This document shows, in pieces, positions 1 to 13,095 of a DNA stretch of 64,000 nucleotides. The notes below the pieces were generated by a model. The model worked only from the letters and a program-made list of their open reading frames with translations. It did not search any database and was not told the origin of the DNA. The translations under genes were made by a program, and so were the position numbers. The number at the start of each line of letters is the position of its first letter. Positions within the stretch are counted from its first letter, which is position 1. Source of the stretch: Limnoperna fortunei (taxonomy: Eukaryota > Mollusca > Bivalvia > Mytilida > Modiolidae); NCBI GenBank assembly GCA_944474755.1, contig OX104115.1, positions 34,297,080 to 34,361,079 on the forward strand, given 5' to 3'.

Positions 1-1108
1 GACAACATCAATATGCTGAATCTTTTAATGGACAACGTATTTTATTGGTGGAAGTGTCTTCTAAAAAAACCAGTAGGCATACCATCCGTGGAAACTTTGT
101 ATCATACTCGTCGCATCGTCTTGCTGTACGTGACAGACTTTTTTCAATGATCATTTATAAAATAAGAAATTGAAACAAATTGGCATAACTGTTTAGTTAG
201 ACTGATTTAGAAATAATGTCCTGTTGAACAATTTATTTTTAGCGTTCGATCTTATTTATTAGAATGAACGTCTTAAAAACATAAAAAAGTGTTACAAACG
301 AGGAAAGGTCGTAAAGAGGAAATGACAATACTGAGTCATTTGTGAGAATAGGTAGTAGAGACCACCAAAGTAATAATACGTGCATTAGAATATGGATGCA
401 AAGCGATGGCTTTACTCGTCATATACACTGTCATTTATATTCGGCAAATTGCAATAGTTGAAAAAATAGAAAGATATAATGGTATTACAAATTGGTCATC
501 ATTCATTGGTGTTTTTTAGACATGTTTTAAAAAGCAACGCATATGTCGTGCATATTTAAACGGATCAAATAGTAAAGCAAGAGAAAACGCGATTTAAAAA
601 TAAAAGTATCTTTAAGACAATTTAAAAAAATATCACTTGGAAATATTTTTAAAAATTTTAAATCCGCAATGTTTATAACATAAAACATATGATCAAAACT
701 AACGACATAAAATATTAATATGGCAATGTGGATTATGTTACCTTATTATGAGGATTAGTGACAAATTATGTGAAAACGCTTTAACTGTGGTTATAAGCCA
801 TATATATCCAACTAGTAAACACATTGGGATCATATTTGTGAAAAAAATATTTATCGCTACATGTATTTCGCCGTGTTTTCTTTTTATCTTTATATGCGGT
901 ATTATCACATGTCATTCTGCTACCGATATGAGCAATCTCACCTCGCTGCCAAGACGTTGTTAAGTATACACTGTTGCTTCACAATGTTAAACAAAAGCGA
1001 TACACAGATTACTATTTGTTTTTCGTCATCGATCTCGTTTTGAAGTTAGATGAATTTTCTCGTTTCGTAAACCATAAATAATCTATGAATGCTATGAATA
1101 TTTGAAGC
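1..1108. other. intergenic, no gene seen
   Basis: AT-rich sequence downstream of the Toll-like receptor gene on the opposite strand. Only short overlapping reading frames without recognisable domains are present. I did not find a convincing AATAAA-type signal for the receptor transcript here. Confidence 0.5.
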
Positions 1109-3646
1109 TCAGAAATTTAAGAGGACTTTAGTCCTTAAATTCTCTAGACAACCTTGAATGTCTTCTTTGTGTTGGCGCCACTCAATTATTGATGCGTCAC
1201 TTGATATCGATTGCAATTCCGTAGGAAAGTCCTCCATTTTCTGTAGCATGATAATGACAATAATCTGTTGCAAAGTACGATTAGACTTTGCAGTTCTAGC
1301 TCTATCTAATTCGTACGCTGCAAACGGTTTCGACATTAAGTCGGAAGTGACAACAAATATCATGTGACGACTTTTATCTACTGCATTTCCAATTTGTTCA
1401 TAGTTTGACCTTCCACAGACAAAGTCTCGATCTTCAATGCAAACCTTTAACCCCCAACTTTTCTCTAATGTACTGACTAACACCTTTTGAACCCAGGTGT
1501 AACCATCGTATCCATATGACACATACACGTCGTAGGTGTAATTTAAATTCAAAGTACCTTCAACTAATTTACGAAATTTTCGGTAACAAAGAAATGCTAT
1601 CCGCCATCTGAAATTAAAAATAACTGAAACTGGCAGAAGAACGACGAAAAAAGAAACTATAATAATAACACCGATACGTAACCAGGCATGTGCATCACAG
1701 TCTGCGAAAATGGTGTGATACTGTTTATACACTGCTGCAACTGTATTGGTAGTCTCATTTGGCAGACGGCATCTATATGATTCTTCATCAAGTTTGATTT
1801 TGACAACATTTAACCATCTGATAAAATATCTGGTTTCACAAGAACAAATAAAATCATTTCCGCGTATTTTCAGATAAAAGTTTCCAAGTCTTCGCTGTTG
1901 TTCGTCTATCCAGTCGATAATATCCTGTTCAATTGTTACCATGCGGTTATAAGACATGTCAAGGACTCTAAGGTTTTGAAGCGCAATAACTCCTGTTGGG
2001 ATTCGTTTGAATTGATTATGAGATAGATTCAACTCGGAGAGAAGAGTCACCTGAAATAAATATATATCTGGTAGTTTCCACATGCTATTGGATGATAAAT
2101 CCAACATGTTGAGGTTTGGTGTAAATTTGAACAAATTTTTATTCTCGTTAATTGCTTGGTAAAACTTAGCATCACTAATGACCAGTGTTTTAAGCCGCGG
2201 GAAGACAGGTATTTTGGTTTTGTTAAAATAAAGTTTACAGTCTATCCCAGAAATATCCAAATATATAATATTGTTCTCGGATTCGTTCACTAAAATATCC
2301 GGAAAGCATCTTGCACGGTAGTACGACATATCTACATATGTCAAACTAGAAGCGTTTAAAATTTTCAGACTCCTGTGATCCGGAGCTCCCATGACGTTAG
2401 TTATTCGTATGTACCTTAGCTTAGGTGGTAAAATAATGTTTAACGTGAATTTGCCAAGGTTTGAGCAGTAAGCCTCATCTTCAACAGATGTATCGTGTGC
2501 AGGATAATACGGCTTGGTATCGTTTGATTCTGCATATGGAAGGAATTTTTCTGATATATATTTCAATGGTAAGTATGAAAAATCCAAAATGTTTAGATTT
2601 GACAATTTACTTGAATAAATAAATAATTCCCTCGGCGAAAGAGCAAAAAATCCAAACCTATTTGCAGATATATCAACTATTTCCAAACACTGTATGTGAT
2701 CAGAGGAAAACAGCGAGTTTGGAAGAACATCTACAACGTTGTTGTCAGCGAGAATGAGCGTTTTCACACATATAGTGTTAAGGTTGTGTACATTTGACGG
2801 CGAGAGAATTATTGCATTTGGGGTTAGTGTTCTGTTGATCGCAGTATTACTCATATGACCAAAGTTTAAAAGTTCAAAACTTTTGTTTCGAAATGGATAC
2901 AACAGTTGCATACCTTTTGTGAGAGTTATAGGCGTCCATGATAAATCTAGGCTCGACAAATGTGGAAATGGACTAAACGATCCATATTCTATCTTTTCCA
3001 CTATGATCCGGCTGCAATGTGAAAGATGGATTTCTTGCACGGAAGCTGAAAAATCTTTAAATGTATTGTTTTGTAGCATTCGAAGTTTGCAGTTGGAAAA
3101 TCGCAAATAGCTCAGGTTTAAAGACTGAAATCCGCAACCAAAAGCGGGATATCCATACAAATCAAGAGACATATTTCGAAGGTGTCGGAGATTTTTAAAC
3201 TCTGCATCTGGATATTTAAGGAACCCATTCAGGTTTAATCCTTGTTGGCTGATATCAAGAATTCTAATATTTGGTATACTCTTTAATATTCGTTTTCCAT
3301 TGTCACTGGAAATGTTGAGTATATTTTCCGATATTGTTAGCTCCTGTAAATTGTACAAACCATCTAATCCACCATCATCAATGTTTTCAATCTTGTTTTT
3401 ATCTAAAAACAAGGACACTAAGGAAGTGTAATTAACAAACGATGCATTTGAAATTTTTGTGATCAAATTTTCTCGTAAATCTAAAACTTGAATAGTTGCA
3501 TTCAGGTTATCCGGGACACTTTGCAAGTTTCTTCTCATACAGTTCGCTGTGATTAACCCTTTATTTGTGTACAACGAACATGTTATTGTTGAGACGGTGT
3601 TAATTAACGCAAAATAGACAATTGTCGATAACAATATTGTCTCCAT
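1109..3646 (-). CDS. Toll-like receptor (single LRRCT, TIR domain)
   Basis: This 845-residue type I membrane receptor is expected to sense microbial or endogenous ligands and signal through MyD88-type adaptors. An N-terminal hydrophobic signal peptide (about 1-23) precedes a short Cys-containing N-cap. Leucine-rich repeats run from about 50 to 590. One C-terminal cap (about 597-653) contains the CSCET motif and two later Cys. A membrane segment lies at about 656-680, and a cytoplasmic TIR domain at about 702-845 starts with YDVYVSY. A single LRRCT makes it the vertebrate-like sccTLR architecture. The BB-loop, usually RDxxPG, reads RDFVCG, so the conserved proline is missing. The coding region is one exon. 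The ATG lies 8 bases inside an exon that starts right after a CAG acceptor, which supports this start. The family call is firm; orthology to a numbered TLR is not attempted. Confidence 0.95.
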   Translation of the reverse strand: METILLSTIVYFALINTVSTITCSLYTNKGLITANCMRRNLQSVPDNLNATIQVLDLRENLITKISNASFVNYTSLVSLFLDKNKIENIDDGGLDGLYNLQELTISENILNISSDNGKRILKSIPNIRILDISQQGLNLNGFLKYPDAEFKNLRHLRNMSLDLYGYPAFGCGFQSLNLSYLRFSNCKLRMLQNNTFKDFSASVQEIHLSHCSRIIVEKIEYGSFSPFPHLSSLDLSWTPITLTKGMQLLYPFRNKSFELLNFGHMSNTAINRTLTPNAIILSPSNVHNLNTICVKTLILADNNVVDVLPNSLFSSDHIQCLEIVDISANRFGFFALSPRELFIYSSKLSNLNILDFSYLPLKYISEKFLPYAESNDTKPYYPAHDTSVEDEAYCSNLGKFTLNIILPPKLRYIRITNVMGAPDHRSLKILNASSLTYVDMSYYRARCFPDILVNESENNIIYLDISGIDCKLYFNKTKIPVFPRLKTLVISDAKFYQAINENKNLFKFTPNLNMLDLSSNSMWKLPDIYLFQVTLLSELNLSHNQFKRIPTGVIALQNLRVLDMSYNRMVTIEQDIIDWIDEQQRRLGNFYLKIRGNDFICSCETRYFIRWLNVVKIKLDEESYRCRLPNETTNTVAAVYKQYHTIFADCDAHAWLRIGVIIIVSFFVVLLPVSVIFNFRWRIAFLCYRKFRKLVEGTLNLNYTYDVYVSYGYDGYTWVQKVLVSTLEKSWGLKVCIEDRDFVCGRSNYEQIGNAVDKSRHMIFVVTSDLMSKPFAAYELDRARTAKSNRTLQQIIVIIMLQKMEDFPTELQSISSDASIIEWRQHKEDIQGCLENLRTKVLLNF

Positions 3647-4098
3647 TTTGTATCCTGCAAAAAATTATAAATTATTTTGTATGTATACATACCATTTTTT
3701 GTACATAACCGCTGGTATAATTGCAATGTCTACATCGAGTGCAAATTGTACGGCGATCATAATTGTCTCTCATGGAGAGAGACACATATTCTAAACCAAT
3801 AGAAATAAAGAATGTTTCTTGTCATATAATATTATTATTTTACACGTTTACTTTATCTTCCACACTGATCCTAGACAAAATATATCAATATATATAGTTA
3901 TATATTTATAAGTTGTTTTTAAATGTACAAATAAATATTGAAACTTCAATATCGCAGCTTGTAACGCATATACATAAAAAATAAATACAACATAAGACGA
4001 ACCTGTTTGAAAACCTCACACACATCCAAATATTGGGGCAGAGCGATTATTTCCGCAAACAGGTAAGTTGTACTAACTACCTGGTTGAACAGTTCCTC
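3647..4098 (-). other. spliced 5' leader of the Toll-like receptor gene
   Basis: Read on the minus strand, a pyrimidine-rich stretch ending in TTTTTTGCAG closes an intron at 3655, so the coding exon begins at 3654. The matching donor is CAG/GTTCGT with the exon ending at 4003. This gives an intron of about 348 bases and a non-coding first exon of roughly 95 bases (about 4098-4003), consistent with the TATA box just upstream. The splice sites are inferred from sequence only. Confidence 0.55.
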
Positions 4099-4122
4099 GT
4101 GTATACAAATAAACCCATGCCC

Positions 4123-4130
4123 TTTTTATA
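4123..4130 (-). promoter_or_regulatory. TATA box of the Toll-like receptor gene
   Basis: On the minus strand the sequence reads GGATATAAAAAGGGC, a canonical TATA element. It lies about 25-30 bases upstream of the inferred start of the untranslated first exon and 480 bases upstream of the ATG. No clear NF-kB-like site was noticed nearby. Confidence 0.5.
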
Positions 4131-6100
4131 TCCACCTTCGATAGTCATCTTTGGATATCATTACGGACATGTTTCAACAATTATTGGTAGAAGGAAGTAA
4201 TTTAGTTAAACTTAATGAATAGTTTTAAATAGGTTTCCAGTATACAAAATGCTCGGTAAGTTTTAGATAAATCGTTTGCGACGTTATTGTCGCAATGCTA
4301 TTTTCCAATATATATCCCTTTTCCGCCTTCATGTTTTGTATAAAGCAAAATCGAATACACACGACAAAAATAAGAATGGGACGTAAAATCGCCATGTAAC
4401 GTTAAGGAGTAGTACAGTAGTCCGCATATGTTTATCAACATACAATCACTGATATTTTACGGAATATTCTAAATTTGTCACCAATCCGTTTTAGTTATGT
4501 ATCTTTTTTAATACGAAAAGGAGCATTGAATAAAAACTACAGTAAAACTTTAACACCCCGTGAAGTCTTTAGCTCGTGTACATTTAAGCGTTTAATAAAG
4601 AAACATCATGTTAATTTATGAAAGGGATGTATCAAAGAGAACACAACTTTCACTGTCACTTCAAAAGCATGGCCTATTAAGTATGGACGAAAAAGATACG
4701 CTCTTAATATATAGTTTGCAATGAGGCTACTTTTTGGCGGAGAGAGTATTTATCGTACACGGATACATCGCATCACCATACATGAAATTTTCATAAAACA
4801 ACACATCTTAATTTCTTGCCGTTTTTTTACTTTTTACAAAAGCGAAGGTGTGTTATAAAAGATATAAAAGAACATGACTAGTTGATTGTCATTCTCTTTT
4901 GAAAATTGAGCCATTTAAGGCCACACAAAATTAATTTTAAGGTTCTCAGGCCAAATTTTTCAAAAATAGATGAGGGAGGGAGGCTTTTTTTTATCATTTT
5001 ATTGGTCTAAAATCAGACGAGGGAGGCATTTTTTTATTCGTTATCTTGCACAAAATTTAACTGGTAAAGATCTCAATCGATACAGCAAAGAATTTCTATA
5101 TTAAACATTCATATTTGTATATGAAATGTATTTAAAGGTTATTACATAAAAGAACCCCTTTTAAATTGATAAATTGTTTATGCAACCTGGGTTATAGTAT
5201 AGTGAAATTGAGGGGAGGGGGGCAGGGATCGTCGCAATGCATCTAGATGCGTATTGAACACGTCTTTGCAGCAACTAATGCATACTAGTACAGTTATCGG
5301 ATGTTTACGAATTTCAGTCGTGTCAATTTCGTCTCCAATGCATGATAACATATCATACAAATGGTGATCGAAATTAACCTGTTTCGTCAGATTTTCTACA
5401 GGTAACAATTATTTGGGCAGCAAATATGTTTTAATTAGGATATTTATTAGACAATAAATACATTCAGTATGAACATACATTTAGAGTAAATTAACCTTTA
5501 ATTTTAATACATTTCAATTCGATTATCTGATTGATATACACTAGATTTAGGATCTGAAAGACTTTACTGTGTCTGTGGTCAGGTTCAACCTTTCTGTTGA
5601 AATTGATTGTATAATGTTTTAAATTACAAATAGTTCATTCTAATTTAATTTACGAGATTATGCTTGGGTATAAAATTAGAAAAAAAAACTGATTATTTTA
5701 TAAAGAAAACAATGATAATTTGTTGGGTGGAAAATTTGTTTTGAATGTCAGCATCTGCATTATTTTGACAATCATTTCCAAGATGAGCCAGACAAGACAC
5801 GAGTCTCTCTTTAATGGGGAAACATCAGCATGTTTCAAGTAATGATTGCAGTTCAATCATACTCCAGAAGACTGATAAAAATCTTGACACTAGAACAGCA
5901 TAAAGCATGTGTCGCCATATTGTATATTTTATAAAATGACATGAATGATTATGGGTCTGTCATCGAAGAAATTGGTTGTATGCAACCACTTAGCTTAACC
6001 GCAATATGTGGCACTCATGAAAATTGTTTGGGATTTGCCATTTTCAAAAATGATGAGTCCAGGACTCACCATAAAAAATCCTACAAAGTATCACTGAAAG
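4131..6100. other. intergenic, no gene seen
   Basis: AT-rich DNA upstream of the Toll-like receptor promoter. A 76-codon frame on the minus strand near 5.2-5.4 kb has no domain and no splice context. I see nothing else that can be named. Confidence 0.4.
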
Positions 6101-6550
6101 GGTACATATATTGATAATCAACACTTCCAACAGCTTTTAACCTATATCCCTAACACAGATTGCACATATTATAGTTGCGACCTGCTGTTATGCTATCGTT
6201 TTATGAGATGTTTCTATATTTGGGAAAATCAAATCCTACAGCTTTAAACCCAGATTCCTGAAACATCACAGAAAGATTGCACACGTATTGGTTGTGCACT
6301 TGCTATTATAGAATGGGTTTTCCCCATTTTCCAGTATTGGGAACGTCGCAATTTTTCAATGAGGGTACCAATTTTGTGTAATTAACTTCTCCAGCTCGCT
6401 ACCCAGATCCCTGAAACTGCACCAAAAGATTGCACACATTAAAGTTGTGCACCTGATCTTTTTTAAGGTTTTCCCATGACATGTCCGCGAGAACTTCTTT
6501 CAGCAAATTTTATAGATGGTACCGTTTTTGTGCTATCAACTCTTCCTTTT
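6101..6550. repeat. decayed tandem repeat, about three units of 120-150 bp
   Basis: The core AGATTGCACA followed by an A/T-rich stretch and a GTTGTGCACCTG-like segment recurs near 6157, 6275 and 6427. It is preceded each time by a variant of CCAGCTTTAACCCAGATCCCTGAAAC, and followed by TTTTCCCAT-type sequence in the later units. Spacing of about 118 and 152 bases and many substitutions indicate an old tandem duplication. No coding potential is apparent. Confidence 0.5.
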
Positions 6551-9500
6551 TTGTCACAAAACTGTAAACGATTCTCCGTTTAATAAAGCACTTGTTTTGC
6601 AACGCCGCCATTTAAGACAAACGATTTTTTAAATTATTTTTTTCGGCTATCCGATCTCAAAAGTCGTGAACACGAACGATTCCGTAACCCTCCTTTACTT
6701 TCAAACGCTTGTATGCACTATGTATTCTTTCGGAAGTTATCATTAGAGTAAGCAAAGATGTCCGATCTTTCCGAATGCAGTGGCGGGAAATTAAGAAGCG
6801 GATCGGACCGGATAATTTTTTTTAACGGAAACGGCTCCGCATTTCCGGATTTTTACCAATAAAATCGGCAATGCGGCGGGGTGAAAACGGATGCGCGCGG
6901 GCCTGAGAACCGTAAATCTAATTTTATATGGCCCAAATTAGCCTAATTTTGTGAAATTCGCAAGGTTCGCAGGAAACATAGGACAAACATTCCTAGTCGA
7001 TGTACAGATGTTCCTAGCGCGTCCCTGATGGCGGATTGCGGATAGGGGCAATTCTCTCTTTGCGAGCTGCGGTTGTCAAGTTCTACAGAAAGCACCGGAC
7101 TACAGTGGTAAAGTGTTGTTAGATTTTCACGCTTTTTGAACTGAAAATACCCTTAGTGTAAATTTTGAATACAATAATAGAAGGCTCATTGTAGTCGTTA
7201 CAAAAAGCAAAATCCTGCGGCGTTCCTTCTAAATACTTTCTCCGGTGGCAGTCACACTATTCCGGTTAGTCCGCCTATTTTCCCATTGATTTTTTTGCTA
7301 GTTTTAGTCCTTTATATACCTTAATTATTGCCTGCTTGGCGTTAAGCAAGCATTCATTCAATCAAATATTCAATCAGTCAATTAATCAAAGGTATGAAAA
7401 TCTATCAATATGTAGTCAAGATCTGGCAAATAAAGTTCGTAAAACATATCAAACTTAAGTAATATTTGAATCCTTAGTTCGCCTTTTGAACACATAATTC
7501 TGAGATATTATTTAGGGATGTATTATAAAGGTCTACAGATCGAGATGAAAAAATAATGGTGTATCATTTATAGCTAAAACTCCATTCGAAAAAAGACAAT
7601 TTATTTTCATAAAAATATATTTGTAAAAAAGTACTTCACAAACTAAGTGATTATAAAGGATCTTGGTATATTACCCACTGAAACATATATCAATAATATA
7701 TCCAATCATTTAAACATCTTTTAGACTTAAAAACAACAAGCTTAATTCACTCCTTAAGGAAACCTATAGTTCATCTTAAATATTAGACTCAGCTTAACAC
7801 TTCTGATGCTAAAAACATATATGGGCGGTCCTTCTTTTTGAGAAAAGTGTGTGATTTAATACAAAAATCCGGTCCGTACTAATTAAATGTTTGACTAAAT
7901 TTCTTAAATATGCTATAGACCTTAAGGTCATGAGTATTTTTTTATTCTACAATTCACAAAATGGTAATATTATTTGCGTATTTAGTTGATCAAATTGTTG
8001 GTTGATTTTTTTAATGCTTAGTATTAAATCAAGTAATATGTTAGCTGTATTTAGGACAAAAACAAGAACACATTTACCAATCAAAAATAAACTGGAAAAC
8101 GTCGATACACCCTCTAAAACAACCTATTATGTAGCAACTACAATGAAACGACATTTCAAGTTATGTCGATATTCTAGATGAATACCTTCCGGAAAAAACA
8201 AGTTTTTGCGACATCCAAGATACACGAAAAGAACATTAAACTTCGTTAAATTGACATGTACTCTTATTGGACCATAGAACACAATGTGTCGACTTTCGAG
8301 ATGTATATTTCCGGCATATAAAATATTCATTTATGTTGAGGATTCATATATACCCGAAGACACAAATTAAAATAAAGCCTTTGATCCTAATTATTCCGTT
8401 GTGCTTTTTTCAAGTGTCGTATTTTATTTGATGTCAAATGTATGTGTTATTTATGTATATTCGCCACTGAATAAGAAAAAGGTATAATATATGTCAACAA
8501 AAGCGATTTTTCAAACGTTTATTAATGCGACGAGTTGTTTGACATTAAGATAATTTGGAAATAGGAGTAGGAGATTTATTATGGTTCAATTAATAACCAT
8601 TTAAACGCTGGCAATTTTTTTTTTCTTTTAGCGGAGAGACTACATGCTAGAGCCTTTTAATTCCAGTTTCAGTTTAATAACATTTAAAAAGAATTCAAAT
8701 GGCGAGTGCATGCATAGTTTTAATGATTTAATGACAAGTCCGTCTTTTTAACACTTCCGTTCAAAATTAGATCTTCGTTTAGATCTAATCATTTTAACAC
8801 GTACCAGGATGTAAAGAAGACCATTATTTTGAGCATGTTATCAAAACTTGAATGATGTCTAGAGGATCCACATTTTATTGTCAACACTGGATATTTGTTC
8901 ATTATCTACAGACACGTTCGAGGATCATAATGGCAACAGATGCTTAATGTTATGTGTATACTTCAAAGCAAATATGTAAATGAATTACTAAAGATATTCG
9001 TTGTTTGCTGAAAAGGGTTGATTTTACAGTTACATTACCTTTCCACCCGACAATCTATTACTGATTATTGTTGAACTTTTGACCAAATTATTTAAATTTG
9101 GATACAAGGTGAAAATGTTAATATAACACGCATTGTATGTTTTCTGTCGGCATACTTGCATTCGGAACATGTATATCATATTCCGTGCGAGATAACATTA
9201 TCTCGACATCACTTCCAGACAGTTTTATCTGTTTCAAACAGCAAAACGACTGCAAAAGACTGCATATATGTTTTGAAAAAGGCCAATTGCAGCCACTACA
9301 AAGGGCTAATCTGTATGCATGCTGCAAACTTTTCCAGTGGCAGTCGTAATTGTGATCCAGTTGGTTCATAATTTTCCCATTGATGTATTGTTGGTAAACA
9401 TGCTCGAGTCCTGAAAATAGCTAAAATATTCCTCGATGAACGTAAAGCCAACATTCAAATAATCAATCAAGTCAATAAGCAACTAATATCCTTTTCATCG

Positions 9501-12500
9501 GACGTTGAGGTTTGTTGTGAAAATAAAGTATTGTCTGAATAAAAAAGGCATGTCTAAAATTGTTAGTCTTACACAGCCAGAAATACGTATGATACACCGA
9601 TCTTTTCGTTTTGTCAGTCAATAAATATCTGGAACATATGTCTTTCTTGTTTTATCTGTTAACTCTTTCAAGGTGTCGATTTTTCAATTTAATTATTTTT
9701 TTAAAAAAGAAATAGGTTTGCAAAAGTGGTAACGATATGCGGCAAAGACAATATTTTACTTTCGGAAAAGAAAATTGTAAAAGTTTACTCTGAATATGCT
9801 TTTAATATTTAGTGCCAACATTTTTAAAAAGCAGCGAAGAAATAACAAAAAGGGTAATCAACCTCAAAGTTATCACACATAATACAAAACAATAGGACAC
9901 ATACACAAACCAAAACAACAACACACAAATATGATAATTCTAAAATTATCCTTAAAACTGTTTTTGCATTTATATTTTCGACACAATGTAGATGTAACTT
10001 ATGTGTATTAAACCCATTATACAGTTGTATTTATGTTTAAGTCTTACTAATCAGGGTTGTAATATTTAAAGCAACACATGCATGTCTTAGTTATTTAATT
10101 TGACTTAGTACATACATGTTATATGTGTCATGCCCTGTTTCTGTTTAAATTTTATATCAGAGTAAGAATATAATATAAACGAAAAAAGGAACATCTGTAT
10201 TTCAGTAAGTTTATCTAAATTGATTTTTGATACAAGTCTATTGAATAAATACAAAACTAGTCAAAACGCTTTAATTATACACATTTATTATATCAGCGAA
10301 ATATTTAACATACATTTAAAAGATACCATTCATACAGATACCTTGCAATTTAAATATTTTATTGCTATTTAGGGTATATTCAACTACTAACTGAAATATA
10401 TATTTGATAAATTTGTCATAAATATTGTAAAGACCTTTGACAAAGATACATGTATTATGATAGCTAGAAATAAAGCTACATATTAGATCTTATATCTCTT
10501 GATTAAATTCATCATTTGTAGCAGGGATAACAACTTTACAATTTCGTTCGCTTATCCTGTAAATTCTCTAGCATCCATGCGCACTACATACATATGTCAT
10601 TATTTGTAAGCGTGACTGCGTAGTTGTGATTTCGATTGAAAAGCATTTGGAAATAAAATATAGTGCATTATATATGTCTGTTTATTTCAAATTGGTTTAT
10701 CACTTTTCTACTGGATTTTTATTTTTTGGGAAACGGAGAGTGTGTATTGTAGATTTTTTTTAGTTTCTTGGTATTGATTTGCTTTGTTTAAAATAACAAT
10801 TAAAGATTTCACATTAAACTCACGCCTTTGCTGAGAGTATTTTTAGGCAACTTTTATCATATAATGTTAAGATATAACATAGGTATAGAAACATACTAGG
10901 TTTCTTACATTTCTGATATATTTTGTCGAATGATCGGTATCCCAATAGAGGAGGTCTATTGGACTAGCAAATTGCAAGCTTTTTGAAACCATTAGACTGT
11001 TCAGTTTTGTGAAATATTCGTATATAATTTTATTTTTAATTTTATACACATTCCTAGAGGATGTGCGTGTTATTTCGTTACATCTAAAACCAATGCTTCA
11101 AAGTCAGCAGGTGTTGAATAGCATTTAATCTCATATATCTTATTTAATTTAAAAAGCAATAAACTTTTGCAAACAGAAAGTAATATTTTTTATCTCATTT
11201 CAGCCCGGTAATTTTTAACTACAAAAGCTAAAACTTTGATCATAAACATTTTACGAATTAATACGACTTATGTCGAAAGATCTGCATTAACAGTCTTTCT
11301 CCAATCAGTTAAGTTATATACAAAATCAATATGTAAAGAGACAATAAAGGCTTCGGTATACAATAGATATAGAGATATTACATCCTCAGTGTTAGGCGTA
11401 TCTCCGCACTATGTGTCACCTTAGAATTTCAGCTTTGTTTGTCTTGTGTTTTGTTCGTGCGACCGCATGTAAAGTATATTTATTCTTATTCTTAAGCATT
11501 GTGATTATAATAATTACCAATGTCTCTTTGTCACTGTTAGTGGAATGTCACGTATGATATCACCAGCTCAAAAATCAAAATTCAGGATGGTAATTGTTTT
11601 TACTGATTCCTTTGTACTAACTAACACGCTTTATTGTGTTGTTTTTTGTAAACAACTGATTTCCTCTTGCACACATATGGAAAGAGTTGACATTACTTCT
11701 ACACTTGCCGTCAAAATTTTGTATAATCTGACTTTAAAACTAAATGCTTAGTTCGTTAATTACTGGACATATATCCAAACGAACACGTCACTAATGAAAT
11801 AAATTATGGTGTGTTTATTTAAGAGTTCGGTTTTATCTTAGTATTTTGCCTGCAAGGTAATACTGGTCATAGATATTGTCTTTCCTGAACCGCAAGAAAA
11901 ATTGCTATCCCTAAAGTGGACGCTTATGTTAGATTGGAATGTATGAGCGTTAATGCTACCAGCAACTTACGGGCTGTGTTAGGAGTGTTCAACATTACGT
12001 TTCTTGTAGCAAGTAATACTAGCATTACGTTTTTGTTTTTGTTTTTTTATAAGTTTTTGTGTTAATGCCACTCGTTATTTGTAGTTTTATGTAAAAAGTA
12101 CAGTATAACTGGCTCTAAATTAATAAAGGAAGAGTAGAATCACTGGCGAGGCTACAAATGCTAGACGTTCCGCTTCTCCAATAGTTTTTACCATCTCAGT
12201 TACTACATAAAAATGCCCTGTCGTCAAGTTCTGCTTTTTCTCGGTTTAATTTATTGTTTGCTAATTTCTTCTCGTGCTGCTGTATAGCCATGGTACTTGC
12301 TATGCGTTAATAAACTATAATAAAAAATCTATTGTAGGAAATAACTAGCTAAAAACAGGATTTTAATCTAAAAAAGCTGCATTTTAATTTTAAATTAGAT
12401 AATTTTTCAAGCACAAAATTATCTTAAAATTTAAGAAAATTTTAAGACACATCAAATACAGATTGCTGTAGTGTAACACCTTTTCAGATTATAAAGCAAT

Positions 12501-13095
12501 AGGAAAATTTGGAAAATCTAGTAGAAATATCAGTAAATGTTTAATGAAATATGAATTTCAGTTACAATTTCTTTAAGATTTAAATGCTTCCGTTCAGATT
12601 CTGAACTTCAAAAATATTCTGGATATACAAAAACCAAACGTAATAAATATCTTCACCAATCTATCTAGTTTGAAACACTTGAGACTGGTAAAGAGATTGC
12701 TTAATATCTGTTATCCCGGAAAATTCTTAAATTATTAATTAAAAATATCGTCAAAGATAAGTTTAAACAAAATGACGTCAAAAAATCCTTAATTTGGAAA
12801 AACATTTAAAAGTCACTTTGCAGTAACGCTAATTGGGATATTTATATTGTATTGCAGTGGTATTAAGCATTTGAATTTATTTAGACAGTTCAAATTTAAA
12901 GTCAACGTATTTATTACGCATTTTACCACTTTTTAAAACATGGTTTTTAGATCTCAGAAAACAACTGCAAAGTAACCTCGAGCCATTTCTTCTTTTGTCT
13001 GCCCGAATCTTTTCAAGGTACTAAGGTTTAAATTTATAATTGTTATTTATTGGGAAATCGGTATGTTTTCTAGGCTGCAAATTAGGAAATGCAAA
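6551..13095. other. mostly non-coding region with a CpG-richer patch
   Basis: Mostly AT-rich sequence. About 6.64-7.30 kb is clearly richer in G+C and CpG (several GCGG, CCGG and CGCGCG runs) than its surroundings, with no long frame. A possible short minus-strand exon near 9.12-9.24 kb is discussed in the findings. An alternative signal-peptide-like frame for the lectin gene starts at 12,213. Otherwise nothing recognisable was found. Confidence 0.35.

Noticed and set aside
5178..5408. 76-codon minus-strand frame
   Set aside because: No domain, isolated in AT-rich DNA.
9118..9371. Overlapping frames of about 70-83 codons on both strands
   Set aside because: Open in several frames by chance; only the short minus-strand stretch noted in the findings has any exon-like feature.
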